DNA from: Hansschlegelia plantiphila
GTDB lineage: Bacteria > Pseudomonadota > Alphaproteobacteria > Rhizobiales > Methylopilaceae
Assembly: GCF_027922265.1 (NCBI RefSeq)
Contig: NZ_BSFI01000007.1
Coordinates: forward strand, 570,979 to 634,978
Direction of reading: 5' to 3'
Length of the DNA: 64,000 nucleotides
Positions within the stretch are counted from its first letter, which is position 1; each line of letters starts with the position of its first letter. Position numbers and translations under genes: made by a program. Positions 19,607 through 26,587 of this stretch are shown in pieces. The notes beneath the pieces are model-generated. The model saw only the letters and a program-made list of their open reading frames with translations. It was not told the origin of the DNA and made no database searches.

Positions 19607-21504
19607 CAGCGCAGAGCCCGCTCCAGCACGCGGGCGAGACGGCCGGAGAACGCCTGCGGGTCTGCCGGCCGCTCGCCGTCGAGGATCTTGGCCTCGTCGA
19701 ACAGCAGCGACACTGCGTCCTCGCGGAACGCCTGATCGTCGGCGCCCTTGGCGGCCAGCGCGACGACGAGACCGTGCGTGGGGTTGATCTCGAGGATGGG
19801 CTTGGCCGAGGAGCCGGCGCGGCCCGAGCTTGCGAGGATCTTCTCGAGCTGACGGTCGGGGCCGAAATCCGGGGCGACCAGGCAGACCGCGCTTTCGGTC
19901 AGCCGGTCCGAGGTCCGAACGTCCGCCACCGCGTCGCCGAGAGTGGTCTTCGCGAACGCGATGAAGTCGGCGACCGAAGCCGCGGTCTCGGGCGCAGGCT
20001 CGCTGTCGCCGTCGAGCTTGGGGATCAGCGCGAGCTCGGCCGCGCCCTGGGTGATCGACTTGAACGGCTTGCCCTCGAAATCCGCCGCCGACGTGACCCA
20101 GAAGCTGTCCACGGGATCGGACAGCAGCAGCACCTCGACCCCACGCGCGCGGAAGCCTTCGAGATGCGGAGAGGACAGCAACTGCTCCGGCTTGCCGCCG
20201 GCGAGATAATAGATCGCCGTCTGGTTTTCCCGGAGCCCGGCGACGTAGTCCTTCAGCGTTCGCCAGTTTTCGCCCGACGTGGTCGTCTTGAAGCGGGCGA
20301 GCTTGAGCAGTTGCTCGCGGCGCTCGAAATCCTCGTAGAGACCTTCCTTGATGACCGGGCCGAAGGCGTCCCAGACCGTTTCGAAGGTCGCCTTGTCGTT
20401 CTCGGCGAGCTTTTCGAGGTCGCCCAGCACACGGTTGGTCAGGCCCTTGCGGATCGCGGCGAGGACCGGGCTTTCCTGGATCATCTCGCGCGAGACGTTC
20501 AAGGGCAGATCGTTGCTGTCGACCAGGCCGCGCACGAACCGCAGCCAGCGCGGCAGCAGGTCGGCCTCGTCGGTGATGAACACGCGCCGGACATAGAGCT
20601 TCATCCGGCCCTTGCGGTCGGGGTCGAACAGGTCGAACGGCTGGGCGGAAGGCACGAAGGCGAGCGCGGTGTATTCGTGGCGCCCTTCGGCGCGGTAGTG
20701 CACCGTCATCGCCGGGTCGTCATAGGCGCCCGCGAGGCTTTTGTAGAACTCGGCGTAGTCCTCCTTCGAGATCTCGCTCTTCGGCTTGGTCCACAGCGCT
20801 GCGCCGTCAGCGATCTGCGTGGGCTCGGCGCCGGGCTTCTCAACGAGCGAGATCGGCACCGGCACGTGGCCGGACTGCGCCTTGACGATGCGCTCCAGCG
20901 TCCAGCGCTCGGCGTAGGATTTCGCATCCTCCATCAGATGGAGGACGACGCGGGTTCCTCGCGCGGGAGCCTCGGCGAGATCCGCCTCCGCGACTGTGTA
21001 GGCGCCCTGGCCGTCGGACGACCAGACCGCGGCCTCGTCGGAGCCGGCGCGGCGCGAAAACACGTCCACGCGGTCGGCGACCATGAAGGCGGAATAGAAG
21101 CCGACGCCAAACTGCCCGATCAGCTGCGCGCCGTCCTTGGCCTGAGCCGCGTCGAGCCGCTCCATGAAGGCCTTGGTGCCGGAGCGCGCGATGGTGCCGA
21201 GCGCCTCGATCATCTCATCGCGGCTCATGCCGACGCCGTTGTCCTCGATGGTGAGGAGACGAGCGTCTTCGTCGGCCGAGATCAGGATGCGCGGCTTCGG
21301 GTCGTCGCCGAGCAGGGCGGGCGTAGAGATCGCCTCGAAGCGCAGCTTCTCGCAGGCGTCGGCCGCGTTCGAGATGAGCTCGCGCAGGAAGACGTCCTTG
21401 TCCGAATAGACCGAGTGCACCATCAGGTGCAGAAGCTTGGCGACGTCCGCCTCGAAGACGCGGTTTTCCTGCGGCTTCGGCGCGGTCTCGGTTTCGGTCG
21501 TCAT
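19606..21504 (-). CDS. htpG: Molecular chaperone HtpG (Hsp90)
   Basis: ATP-dependent cytoplasmic chaperone of the Hsp90 family. The 632-residue protein shows the GHKL ATPase motifs ISNAADACEKLRF, DNGVGM and GQFGVGFYSAFMVAD in the N-terminal domain. The middle domain has YVRRVFITDEADLLPRWLRFVRG and DSNDLPLNVSREM. The C-terminal dimerisation domain lacks the eukaryotic MEEVD tail, as normal for bacteria. GGGGAGA lies before the ATG at 21504. A sigma-32-like promoter is just upstream, and the isochorismatase-like gene follows with a one-base overlap. Confidence 0.97.
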   Translation of the reverse strand: MTTETETAPKPQENRVFEADVAKLLHLMVHSVYSDKDVFLRELISNAADACEKLRFEAISTPALLGDDPKPRILISADEDARLLTIEDNGVGMSRDEMIEALGTIARSGTKAFMERLDAAQAKDGAQLIGQFGVGFYSAFMVADRVDVFSRRAGSDEAAVWSSDGQGAYTVAEADLAEAPARGTRVVLHLMEDAKSYAERWTLERIVKAQSGHVPVPISLVEKPGAEPTQIADGAALWTKPKSEISKEDYAEFYKSLAGAYDDPAMTVHYRAEGRHEYTALAFVPSAQPFDLFDPDRKGRMKLYVRRVFITDEADLLPRWLRFVRGLVDSNDLPLNVSREMIQESPVLAAIRKGLTNRVLGDLEKLAENDKATFETVWDAFGPVIKEGLYEDFERREQLLKLARFKTTTSGENWRTLKDYVAGLRENQTAIYYLAGGKPEQLLSSPHLEGFRARGVEVLLLSDPVDSFWVTSAADFEGKPFKSITQGAAELALIPKLDGDSEPAPETAASVADFIAFAKTTLGDAVADVRTSDRLTESAVCLVAPDFGPDRQLEKILASSGRAGSSAKPILEINPTHGLVVALAAKGADDQAFREDAVSLLFDEAKILDGERPADPQAFSGRLARVLERALR

Positions 21505-21537
21505 CGGTCCGTTCTCCCCATTCGAGTTCGGTCGACG

Positions 21538-21566
21538 AGATGGCCGGACCGTCGCCGAAGTTCAAG
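21538..21566 (-). promoter_or_regulatory. Sigma-32-type heat-shock promoter candidate for htpG
   Basis: Reading the minus strand, CTTGAA (21566-21561) is followed after 17 bases by CCATCT (21543-21538). This matches the alphaproteobacterial heat-shock pattern CTTGAA-N16/17-CCnnAT-like. The -10 is 34 bases before the htpG start, and the gene's heat-shock role supports the call. Confidence 0.5.
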
Positions 21567-21934
21567 AGACCGTTACGCGGGCGGCTCCATCACGTCGGAC
21601 AGGGGACGTCGGCGCCAGCTAGCGTCGGGGCGCGCGACCGTCACGCCTACCAGAGCGACGATGACCTCCAACGCCAGGCGGCTCATGAAGCTATGGGCCG
21701 GCGCCATCGCCGCGGCTCCAACGACCAAAGCATGAGAGGGAAGAACGGATGATTCGAGGCGATGAAGGCCCACCTGAGCTTCATGCGCCGTTCATTAACG
21801 ACCAAGTAGCTCTACGCAGCGTTCGCGTCTTTTGAATGAACCGCTTCGCATGGTAAGTGTAGCCGGGCATCTGTTAGGCTGAGGCAGCAAACTGGCGGGC
21901 GCTAAGCGTCGCGCCGACGAGAAAGGACTTTACC
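21567..21934. other. Non-coding gap between htpG and secreted-protein gene
   Basis: About 370 bases with no convincing gene. Short frames on both strands here lack ribosome sites or recognisable sequence. From about 21780 the base composition becomes more AT-rich, which fits a plus-strand promoter region for the gene starting at 21935. A weak TTGAAT-N16-TAAGTG pair lies near 21833-21860. No repeat or RNA element was recognised. Confidence 0.5.
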
Positions 21935-22243
21935 GTGTTGCAGAATTCCGTTCGCACCCGCGTCGTCGCCGCGGCCGTTCTCAGCGCAGCTGTCTTCGGC
22001 GCCGCTCTGGCCCCGTCCGCCGCGCAGGCCGACCGCTGGCATCGTAATCACTATTACGGCCACCATCACGGCGGCGGCGGGACCGCTGCGGCCATCGTCG
22101 GCGTCGGCGCGCTTGGCCTGCTCGCCGGCACGGCGATCGCCAACTCCAACGCCCGCCGCGACGACGAGTGCAGGATCGAACGTCGGCGTTACGTCGACCA
22201 GTACGGCCGCAGCTACTTGAAGCGCATCGAAGTCTGCGATTGA
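21935..22243 (+). CDS. Small His-rich secreted protein, paralogue A
   Basis: A 102-residue protein of unknown function with a clear signal peptide (about residues 1-32, ending PSAAQA). A His/Gly-rich segment follows (RWHRNHYYGHHHGGGG) and then a glycine- and alanine-rich hydrophobic stretch at 50-70. The C-terminal basic module has a Cys pair (Cys79 and Cys101) around ERRRYVDQYGRSY. The start is GTG 21935 with AAGGA eight bases before. It is paralogous to the next gene: both end in C-x-x-ERRR-x-Y-x-x-x-YG-x-x-Y-x-x-RI-x-VCD. The two conserved cysteines suggest a periplasmic disulfide, and metal binding by the His run is possible. Confidence 0.75.
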   Translation: MLQNSVRTRVVAAAVLSAAVFGAALAPSAAQADRWHRNHYYGHHHGGGGTAAAIVGVGALGLLAGTAIANSNARRDDECRIERRRYVDQYGRSYLKRIEVCD

Positions 22244-22256
22244 TCGCTCTTCTTCG

Positions 22257-22309
22257 ACGCCCGGCCGGACCCTGGGTCTTCCCATGGTCCGGCCGGGCGT
22301 TTTCTTTTT
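22257..22309 (+). terminator. Strong intrinsic terminator after paralogue A
   Basis: Fifteen-base perfect arms, 22257-22271 and 22286-22300 (ACGCCCGGCCGGACC and its complement), enclose a 14-base loop. They are followed by TTTCTTTTT. The hairpin starts 14 bases after the stop codon, so paralogues A and B are separate transcription units. Confidence 0.85.
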
Positions 22310-22413
22310 GAGACGGGCTTTCCGGAGATTCTTTTCCGCCGGTTTGAATCTGGCGTGCGGCCGCGACGAAGGAACATAAGGGCCGCGCAGGGCGGTCCCC
22401 AGGACCTTCAGGG

Positions 22414-22728
22414 ATGACCGCCATGACCATGCTCTCGACCCGCGGCCGCAAGATCTTCGCCGGCCTCCTCACCGCCTCCGTCCTCGGCGCCGCCGTTGCG
22501 CCGACCGCCGCCTCCGCCGGTCCTTACGGCCATCATCACGGGCGTCATGGCGATCACTGGGGGTATGGCGCGGCCGGCTTTGGCGGCGGCCTCCTGATCG
22601 GCGCTCTCGCAGCGAACGCGGCTTCCGAGCGCGAAGTCGTCTATGAGCGCCGCTGCTGGGTCGAGCGCCGCCGGATCTATGACGATTACGGCAATCGCTA
22701 CATCCGTCGGATCCGCGTTTGCGACTGA
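22414..22728 (+). CDS. Small His-rich secreted protein, paralogue B
   Basis: A 104-residue relative of the preceding secreted protein. The signal peptide covers about residues 1-35 (ending ASA). It is followed by GPYGHHHGRHGDHWGYG, a glycine-rich hydrophobic stretch and the same C-terminal module, with CWVERRRIYDDYGNRYIRRI and a final VCD. The conserved Cys pair and spacing match paralogue A, so the two arose by tandem duplication. The start is ATG 22414, with AGGACC upstream; ATG 22423 is an alternative. Function is unknown. Secretion, His-richness and the disulfide-capable tail suggest an envelope or metal-related role. Confidence 0.72.
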   Translation: MTAMTMLSTRGRKIFAGLLTASVLGAAVAPTAASAGPYGHHHGRHGDHWGYGAAGFGGGLLIGALAANAASEREVVYERRCWVERRRIYDDYGNRYIRRIRVCD

Positions 22729-22745
22729 GCGGAAGGGTGGCCTGA

Positions 22746-22780
22746 CAGGAGGCGGGGCTCTCTCCAGGCGCCGCCTCCTG
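22746..22780 (+). terminator. Hairpin after paralogue B
   Basis: CAGGAGGCGG (22746-22755) and CCGCCTCCTG (22771-22780) are a perfect 10-base inverted repeat 17 bases after the stop. No T run follows, so it may be a weak or factor-assisted terminator. Confidence 0.5.
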
Positions 22781-22940
22781 CGTCTCAACTCTGCTCGTTG
22801 ACGTTGTCGGCGCCGTTAGGCCACAATCTGCCGTCCGAACGCTCGATCCGCACGGCGACGACGATACGGTTGGGGGACCGATCGCCTGCTGGAGCGACCT
22901 TTCGGCCAGCGGGATTTCGGCGGCGGCCTGGGGAACCGTG

Positions 22941-24572
22941 ATGAAATCGCCATTCAGGAAGACCGCGCGGCGTGACGGCGTGACGACGTCGCTCGGCATG
23001 CGCCTCGGCGCCGTCTTAGCTGCGGGTCTCCTTCTGGTGGCCGCCCCGGTGGGCGCGCAGGAGAGGCCGAACGAACCCGGCGAGCACGATCCGGGCCGTT
23101 CGCATGGCGGCAAGAAATTCACGATTCCGGTCGAAGTCGTCGTGCCGCTCGTGGCGCTTGGCGTCCTGCTGATCGGCGCTGCGGTCCGCGCGGAGGCGAG
23201 GAAACCGCCGCGCACGACAGAGCCGTCCCGCACGCCGCCGCCGCCCGTCGAAGTCCGTTCGGGAGCGGACTCCGCGCCGCCTCGTAAAGCGAAGCCGAAG
23301 ACCGCGAAGGCCGCGGGCGGCCGCAACGGTTCGAACGCTCGCTCCGCCGGCGGCGACGCGGGGGCGCCGCGCGGCGCCGCTCAGGCGGACGATCCGGCCG
23401 TCGTCGTTCCGGGCGAAGTGCTGTTCGAGGTCAAGGCCGGCGTCTCCGACCTCGACGTCACGGCGATCGCGCGCCGCGCGCGGCTCGACCGGATCTCGTC
23501 GGAGAGGTTCGAACTCACCGGGTCGACGATCTACCGTTACCGCATCCGCGGCGATCGCAGCGTCGCGGCCGTCGTCGCGGCCCTGAGAGCCGATCCTCAG
23601 ATCGAAGCCGTCCAGCCGAACCACGTTTACAGCCTGAGCCAGGAGGCGACGTCCGAGCTCTCACGGACGCAATACGCCGTCGTCAAGTTGCGTCTGAAGG
23701 AGGCGCACGCCTCTGCGACCGGGCTGAACGTGCCGGTCGCGATCATCGACTCAGGCGCGGATGGAACCCATCCAGCCCTCAAGGACGCGATCGTCGAAAG
23801 CTTCGATCCGGTCGGCCCGCCGGCTTCGGCGCATCCGCACGGCACTGCGATCGCTGGGCTGATAGCCGCGCGCGGCGATCTCGCGAGCCCGGCGCCGGCG
23901 GCCCGGATCCTCGCGATCCGCGCCTTCTCCGGCGCCAAGCGTCCGGCGAAGCCCGGCGCTGAGGGTACGACCATGCACATCCTGCGCGGCCTCGATTGGG
24001 CCTCAAAGCAGGGCGCGAAGATCGTCAATATGAGCTTCGCCGGCCCGAAGGACGACAAGATCTCTCAGTTCATCGCGGCCGGCGTCGCGAAAGGCCAGAT
24101 CTTCGTCGCCGCCGCCGGCAACGCCGGCGCGTCATCGCCGCCGCTCTACCCCGCGGCCGATCCCGAGGTCATCGCGGTCACCGCCGTCGACGACGCCGAC
24201 AAACTGCTGGCCGTCGCCAATCGCGGGCCGCATCTCGCGGTCGCCGCCCCCGGGGTCGACGTCGTGGTCGCGGCGCCCGGCGGCGGCTACAGCTACATGT
24301 CGGGCACTTCGATGGCGGCGGCGGAGGTCAGCGGCGTGATCGCGTTGATGGTCCAGGCGAATCCCTCGTTGACCGCCGCCGAAGCTCGCGCGGCGTTGGT
24401 CAAGTCGGCCGTCGACCTCGGGGCGCCCGGCGTCGACCCGGAGTTCGGGGCCGGCCAGACGGACGCCAAGGCCGCGGTCGACGCAGTGTCCGCCGCACCG
24501 TCCGTCTCCGCCTCGCCGCAGGCGACTCCGGTCTCCGCGCCGGTGGAGACCACGATCTCGCCACGACCGTGA
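22941..24572 (+). CDS. Membrane-associated S8 (subtilisin-like) serine protease
   Basis: A 543-residue subtilase. The catalytic residues are visible: Asp270 in IIDSGADGTHP, His300 in PHGTAIAG, Asn394 in AAAGNAG and Ser457 in SGTSMAAAEVSG. Residues 20-40 form a signal sequence or anchor. A second hydrophobic segment lies at 62-82, followed by a Pro/Lys-rich linker (about 86-150). A domain at about 157-228 looks like an inhibitor I9-type propeptide (GEVLFEVKAG to AVQPNHVYSL). After the catalytic domain is a short Ser/Pro tail. ATG 22941 with GGGGAA upstream is the start; a GTG just before it is less likely. An ECF sigma gene and an anti-sigma-like gene follow. With both hydrophobic segments spanning, positive charges would place the catalytic domain inside the cell, so topology is uncertain. 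Confidence 0.88.
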   Translation: MKSPFRKTARRDGVTTSLGMRLGAVLAAGLLLVAAPVGAQERPNEPGEHDPGRSHGGKKFTIPVEVVVPLVALGVLLIGAAVRAEARKPPRTTEPSRTPPPPVEVRSGADSAPPRKAKPKTAKAAGGRNGSNARSAGGDAGAPRGAAQADDPAVVVPGEVLFEVKAGVSDLDVTAIARRARLDRISSERFELTGSTIYRYRIRGDRSVAAVVAALRADPQIEAVQPNHVYSLSQEATSELSRTQYAVVKLRLKEAHASATGLNVPVAIIDSGADGTHPALKDAIVESFDPVGPPASAHPHGTAIAGLIAARGDLASPAPAARILAIRAFSGAKRPAKPGAEGTTMHILRGLDWASKQGAKIVNMSFAGPKDDKISQFIAAGVAKGQIFVAAAGNAGASSPPLYPAADPEVIAVTAVDDADKLLAVANRGPHLAVAAPGVDVVVAAPGGGYSYMSGTSMAAAEVSGVIALMVQANPSLTAAEARAALVKSAVDLGAPGVDPEFGAGQTDAKAAVDAVSAAPSVSASPQATPVSAPVETTISPRP

Positions 24573-24660
24573 AATACGCGCGCCATGAAAAAAGCCATCC
24601 GGCGTCTGAACCTTTCCGCGTTCCAAAGCGACTGATGGTCAGGTCGCCGCAACGCGCGCC

Positions 24661-25221
24661 ATGACCGAGGCCTCCGACGAGGCCTTGATCGGGCGCATTG
24701 CGGCTGGCGACCGGGCCGCGATGCGAATTCTCTATGGGCGTCACTCGACGCGCACCCTGAGGTTTCTGATCCGGCTCGTCCGTAACGAAGCGACTGCGGA
24801 GGATCTCATGAGCGACGTCTATTTCGACGTCTGGCGGCAGGCGGAGCGTTTCGAGGGACGGTCCAGCGTTTCGACCTGGATACTCTCGATCGCCCGGTTC
24901 AAGGCTCTGTCCGCCCTCCGCCGCGTTACGGAGCGTCCGCTCGAGCCGAAGACCGCAGACGCCGTCGAGGACAGTTCGGACACGCCCGAGACCACGGCGC
25001 TGAAGGCGAGCAAGGCGGACGCGATGCGCCGCTGCCTGGCGGCGCTGTCCCTCGAGCATCGCGAGGTCATCGATCTCGTCTATTACCATGAGCGCAGCGT
25101 CGAGGAGGCGAGCGATATCCTCGGCGTCCCGGCGGCGACAGTGAAGACCCGGATGTTTTATGCGCGCAAGAAGCTCTCGGATCTGCTGTCCGCCGCGGGC
25201 GTCGACAGGGGCTGGCCGTGA
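24661..25221 (+). CDS. ECF-type RNA polymerase sigma factor
   Basis: A 186-residue sigma-70 family protein of the extracytoplasmic function class. Region 2 spans about residues 11-75, with AEDLMSDVYFDVWRQAERFEG and SVSTWILSIARFKALSALR. Region 4 spans about 120-175, with LSLEHREVIDLVYYHERSVEEASDILGVP split by the helix-turn-helix and ATVKTRMFYARKKL. The intervening linker is short, and no region 3 is present. It lies 88 bases after the S8 protease gene and overlaps the anti-sigma-like gene by four bases (GTGA). That arrangement is typical of sigma/anti-sigma pairs. A GAAC-N8-GTTC dyad at 24608-24623 lies in its upstream gap and could be part of an autoregulated promoter. Confidence 0.92.
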   Translation: MTEASDEALIGRIAAGDRAAMRILYGRHSTRTLRFLIRLVRNEATAEDLMSDVYFDVWRQAERFEGRSSVSTWILSIARFKALSALRRVTERPLEPKTADAVEDSSDTPETTALKASKADAMRRCLAALSLEHREVIDLVYYHERSVEEASDILGVPAATVKTRMFYARKKLSDLLSAAGVDRGWP

Positions 25222-25895
25222 GCGCCTCCGTGAACGGGAGCGCGGAGTCGGGGGAGGGCGACCTGCTCGCTCCGTGGCGCGCGACCGACAGGCTCGACGC
25301 CAAGGACGCCGCGCTGTTCGAGCGGCTGATGGCGGAGGACTCCGAAATCGCCCGACGGCTCGCCGTCGCCTGCGAGGAGCGGGATGCGGCGATCGCGCTC
25401 AACGAGGCTTTGCCGACGCCGTCGGCGGCGGCCCGCGAAAAACTGTTCGCCCGAATCGACGCGCATGAGGCGCAGCGATCGCCGGGTCGTGCGTGGGGCG
25501 CCGTCCGCCGCTTCGGCGAACGGCTCGCCGCTCTCTCGCCGAACGCGCTCGCATGGGGGGCCGCGGCCGCCGCGCTCCTCATCGCGGTGCAGGGCGGGCT
25601 TTTGACGAAGGCTTATCTCGGGAGCGGCGAGGCCCGCTACGAGACGGCGTCGGACGGTCGGGACGCGGTCGGCGGCGGCCAGCACGTGCTGGTCGCTTTC
25701 ACGCCGACGGCGACGGCGGAGGCCATCGCCTCGTTGCTGAGCGAGACGCAGGCCGAGATCGTGGCGGGTCCGAAGCCAGGCGGCGTGTTCGTGCTGAGGC
25801 TCGCCGACAGGGCGATGGGAAAGCCGGAGTTGGAGGCGGCCGTCGAACGATTGAAGGCGCGAATCGGCGTCGTGCGCTTCGTCGTCGCGCAGTAG
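25218..25895 (+). CDS. Anti-sigma-like single-pass membrane protein
   Basis: A 225-residue protein read from GTG 25218, which overlaps the sigma gene stop. It has a soluble N-terminal part (1-108) rich in helices and acidic residues, with WRATDRLDAKDAALFERLM resembling anti-sigma domains. One membrane helix is at about 111-133. The C-terminal domain (155-225) should be periplasmic. No Zn-binding HxxxCxxC motif was seen, so it is not a ZAS-type anti-sigma. The C-terminal domain has the strand-helix-strand pattern of the S8 protease propeptide encoded two genes upstream. Its role as inhibitor of the adjacent sigma factor is inferred from context and topology. Confidence 0.78.
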   Translation: MSASVNGSAESGEGDLLAPWRATDRLDAKDAALFERLMAEDSEIARRLAVACEERDAAIALNEALPTPSAAAREKLFARIDAHEAQRSPGRAWGAVRRFGERLAALSPNALAWGAAAAALLIAVQGGLLTKAYLGSGEARYETASDGRDAVGGGQHVLVAFTPTATAEAIASLLSETQAEIVAGPKPGGVFVLRLADRAMGKPELEAAVERLKARIGVVRFVVAQ

Positions 25896-26040
25896 AGCGC
25901 GGGCGAACAGGCAGACGCGGAGACGGCGAGGCGACCCCGGCCGTCTTCGCCCATCGCCACGCTGCTGCGATCGGTCGTGCCCACCGCCGGACCGGCTGAG
26001 AGGGCGAGGCCGAAGTCGTCCCGGAGGGGAACCAAGACAG
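25896..26040. other. Gap between anti-sigma gene and ssrA terminator
   Basis: About 145 bases with no supported gene or element. It separates the plus-strand sigma operon from the 3' end of the minus-strand tmRNA gene. Confidence 0.5.
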
Positions 26041-26134
26041 AAAGGGAAAGTGGAGGCTTCTGTTGCCAGGCGCCTCCGGGCCCCGCCTAACGGAAGCTAG
26101 CCCGTTAGGACTTTAGAATGGTTTTTCTAACCGC

Positions 26135-26173
26135 TCACGCGGCCAGAGCAACCGAGCTGTAGTTGTCGTTGGC
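26135..26173 (-). other. tmRNA tag-peptide reading frame
   Basis: Codons GCC AAC GAC AAC TAC, then AGC TCG GTT GCT CTG and GCC GCG TGA, encode ANDNYSSVALAA. The ANDNY start and ALAA end fit alphaproteobacterial tmRNA tags and the ClpXP degron. The frame lies inside the coding piece, downstream of the 5' GGGGGCG-AAATAGGATCGACG segment. Confidence 0.9.
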
Positions 26174-26283
26174 AACTATAGAATGGCCCGATAACGGTGG
26201 AGCCATGCCGGGCAAAAGCCCACCCTTTACGCCCCCGTCGATCCTATTTCGCCCCCGCCGAAACCCGCGGCTCGCGCGGATTT

Positions 26284-26371
26284 TGGTGGAGGCGCCGGGT
26301 ACTGCCCCCGGGTCCGAAGGGTTTATTACGGCGGACGTTTATCACCATAGCCGGGTATCCCCGACGCCCCT
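26284..26371 (-). ncRNA. ssrA: tmRNA acceptor piece
   Basis: The 3' half of standard tmRNA, placed first in this permuted gene. It contains the TATGGTGATAAACG region, the T-arm and the acceptor 3' strand CGCCTCC-A-CCA encoded at 26294-26284. The 5' boundary near 26371 is estimated from the promoter position, so only the CCA end is firm. Confidence 0.8.
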
Positions 26372-26400
26372 GATATAGGGCATGCGGCGCGGCTGGAAAA
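26372..26400 (-). promoter_or_regulatory. Promoter candidate for ssrA
   Basis: On the minus strand TTTTCC (26400-26395) and TATATC (26377-26372) are 17 bases apart and lie just before the acceptor piece. The -10 is a good match; the -35 is weak. It would start transcription near 26366. Confidence 0.4.
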
Positions 26401-26420
26401 GGCCCTTGGCCCGCTTGCAC

Positions 26421-26581
26421 ACCGAGCGCCTCAGCCAGGACATGACTGAGATGCAGATCGCCGTCAGCCATGCAGGCGCCGGCGCATCGGACGTGAATTC
26501 CGCGGCGGGCGAACCCGGCGCCGGTCGGCCCGGCTCGAGCGGGAGCTGGAAGGCTTCCTCAACGGCGTCCGGGCCGCCTGA
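26421..26581 (+). pseudogene. Chemotaxis receptor C-terminal remnant, frameshifted
   Basis: Two plus-strand frames read as successive parts of the last 50 residues of a methyl-accepting chemotaxis protein. The first gives ERLSQDMTEMQIAVSHAG and ASDVNSAAGEPGAG. After a frame change near 26518 the second gives RSARLERELEGFLNGVRAA and a TGA at 26579-26581. Receptor C-termini typically read as a repeated helix with AAGEL..QS..L..EV..FL..VRAA, which matches. No N-terminal part exists here, as the ssrA gene lies directly upstream. It is a decayed fragment or the scar of a rearrangement beside ssrA. Confidence 0.5.
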
Positions 26582-26587
26582 GGGCTC

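Larger units (their letters stand above)
26041..26371 (-). ncRNA. ssrA: Transfer-messenger RNA, circularly permuted two-piece form
   Basis: Rescues stalled ribosomes and tags the incomplete protein for degradation. On the minus strand the acceptor piece comes first and ends in the CCA at 26284. A 27-base intervening segment follows, then the coding piece starting at 26256. GGGGGCG (26256-26250) pairs with CGCCTCC before A-CCA, giving a 7-base acceptor stem with G3-U70, as in tmRNA and alanine tRNA. The T-arm is CCGGG-GGCAGTA-CCCGG, the alphaproteobacterial loop. The tag frame 26173-26135 reads ANDNYSSVALAA then TGA. The hairpin GGAGGC/GCCTCC (26077-26052) with T-rich tail is the likely terminator. 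Exact ends of both pieces are approximate. Confidence 0.92.

Noticed and set aside
21540..21773. Small frames of 66-70 residues between htpG and the secreted-protein gene
   Set aside because: No ribosome site, no recognisable sequence, and one overlaps the htpG promoter candidate.
22371..22396. GGAAC-N17-CGGT, close to the EcfG general-stress promoter pattern, before secreted paralogue B
   Set aside because: The -10 differs from CGTT, and transcription would begin only about 11 bases before the start codon. Too weak to call.
26163..26471. Short frames on both strands within and beside ssrA
   Set aside because: They cross the tmRNA pieces, whose stem and tag explain the sequence.
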